A DNA stretch of 5,647 nt from Spirochaetales bacterium (GTDB lineage: Bacteria; Spirochaetota; Spirochaetia; SZUA-6), in NCBI GenBank assembly GCA_003233545.1, contig QILZ01000299.1, positions 1-5,647 of the forward strand. The letters run 5' to 3'. Both the position numbers and the translations under genes were made by a program. Below, piece after piece: positions 5,647 to 5,647 of the stretch; position 1 is the stretch's first letter, and every line of letters begins with the position of its first letter. A model generated the notes under the pieces. The model had not been told where the DNA came from and did not search any database. It saw only the letters and a program-made list of their open reading frames with translations.

Positions 5647-5647
5647 C

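Noticed and set aside
1..5647. Mobile elements, CRISPR arrays, tRNA/rRNA genes, toxin-antitoxin pairs or defence genes.
   Set aside because: No transposase or integrase frames, terminal repeats, regularly spaced repeats, tRNA cloverleafs or recognised defence domains were seen; the window is densely filled by ordinary genes.

Overview
The window reads as an ordinary chromosomal stretch of a moderately AT-rich bacterium, most likely a spirochaete (Treponema/Spirochaeta-like). This rests on the thymidylate kinase with an EGLDGAGTTTQ P-loop, a signal-peptide-bearing predicted beta-barrel protein, and an N-terminally anchored 231-residue protein of a kind I associate with spirochaetes. The taxonomic call is inference; no rRNA or other marker is present.

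Layout. Bases 1-363 (+) are the C-terminal 120 residues of a carbohydrate-active enzyme resembling glycoside hydrolase family 66 (dextranase / cycloisomaltooligosaccharide glucanotransferase). A bidirectional hairpin terminator (403-446) separates it from a convergent gene at 488-1534 (-) for a secreted or outer-membrane predicted beta-barrel protein. That gene has a good sigma70-type promoter and a short leader. The intergenic region 1535-1699 is divergent and must also hold the promoter of 1700-3067 (+), a GH4 NAD/metal-dependent alpha-glucosidase very like Thermotoga maritima AglA. Next on the + strand is 3175-3861, a complete thymidylate kinase reading frame with no ATG, GTG or TTG start. 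It has a perfect AGGAGG Shine-Dalgarno 8 nt before an in-frame ATC. It is followed, overlapping or closely spaced, by a membrane-anchored protein of unknown function (3815-4510). On the opposite strand, converging from the right edge, are the last 16 codons of a probable ruvB (5596-5646) and queA (4549-5580), a conserved ruvB-queA arrangement.

How the genes work together. The GH66-like fragment and AglA fit the breakdown of alpha-glucans: the former would release or rearrange isomalto-oligosaccharides and the latter hydrolyse small alpha-glucosides in the cytoplasm. The convergent barrel gene between them, and the absence of a transporter, mean this is not a demonstrated operon. tmk and the membrane protein are probably co-transcribed, possibly by read-through from aglA, since no terminator is visible after aglA. 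ruvB-queA is an independent housekeeping unit (Holliday-junction migration and queuosine tRNA modification).

I found no mobile elements, CRISPR arrays, RNA genes or defence systems. The most noteworthy observation is the apparent AUC start codon of tmk, which makes an essential gene invisible to standard gene callers. The other observations are local sequence peculiarities.
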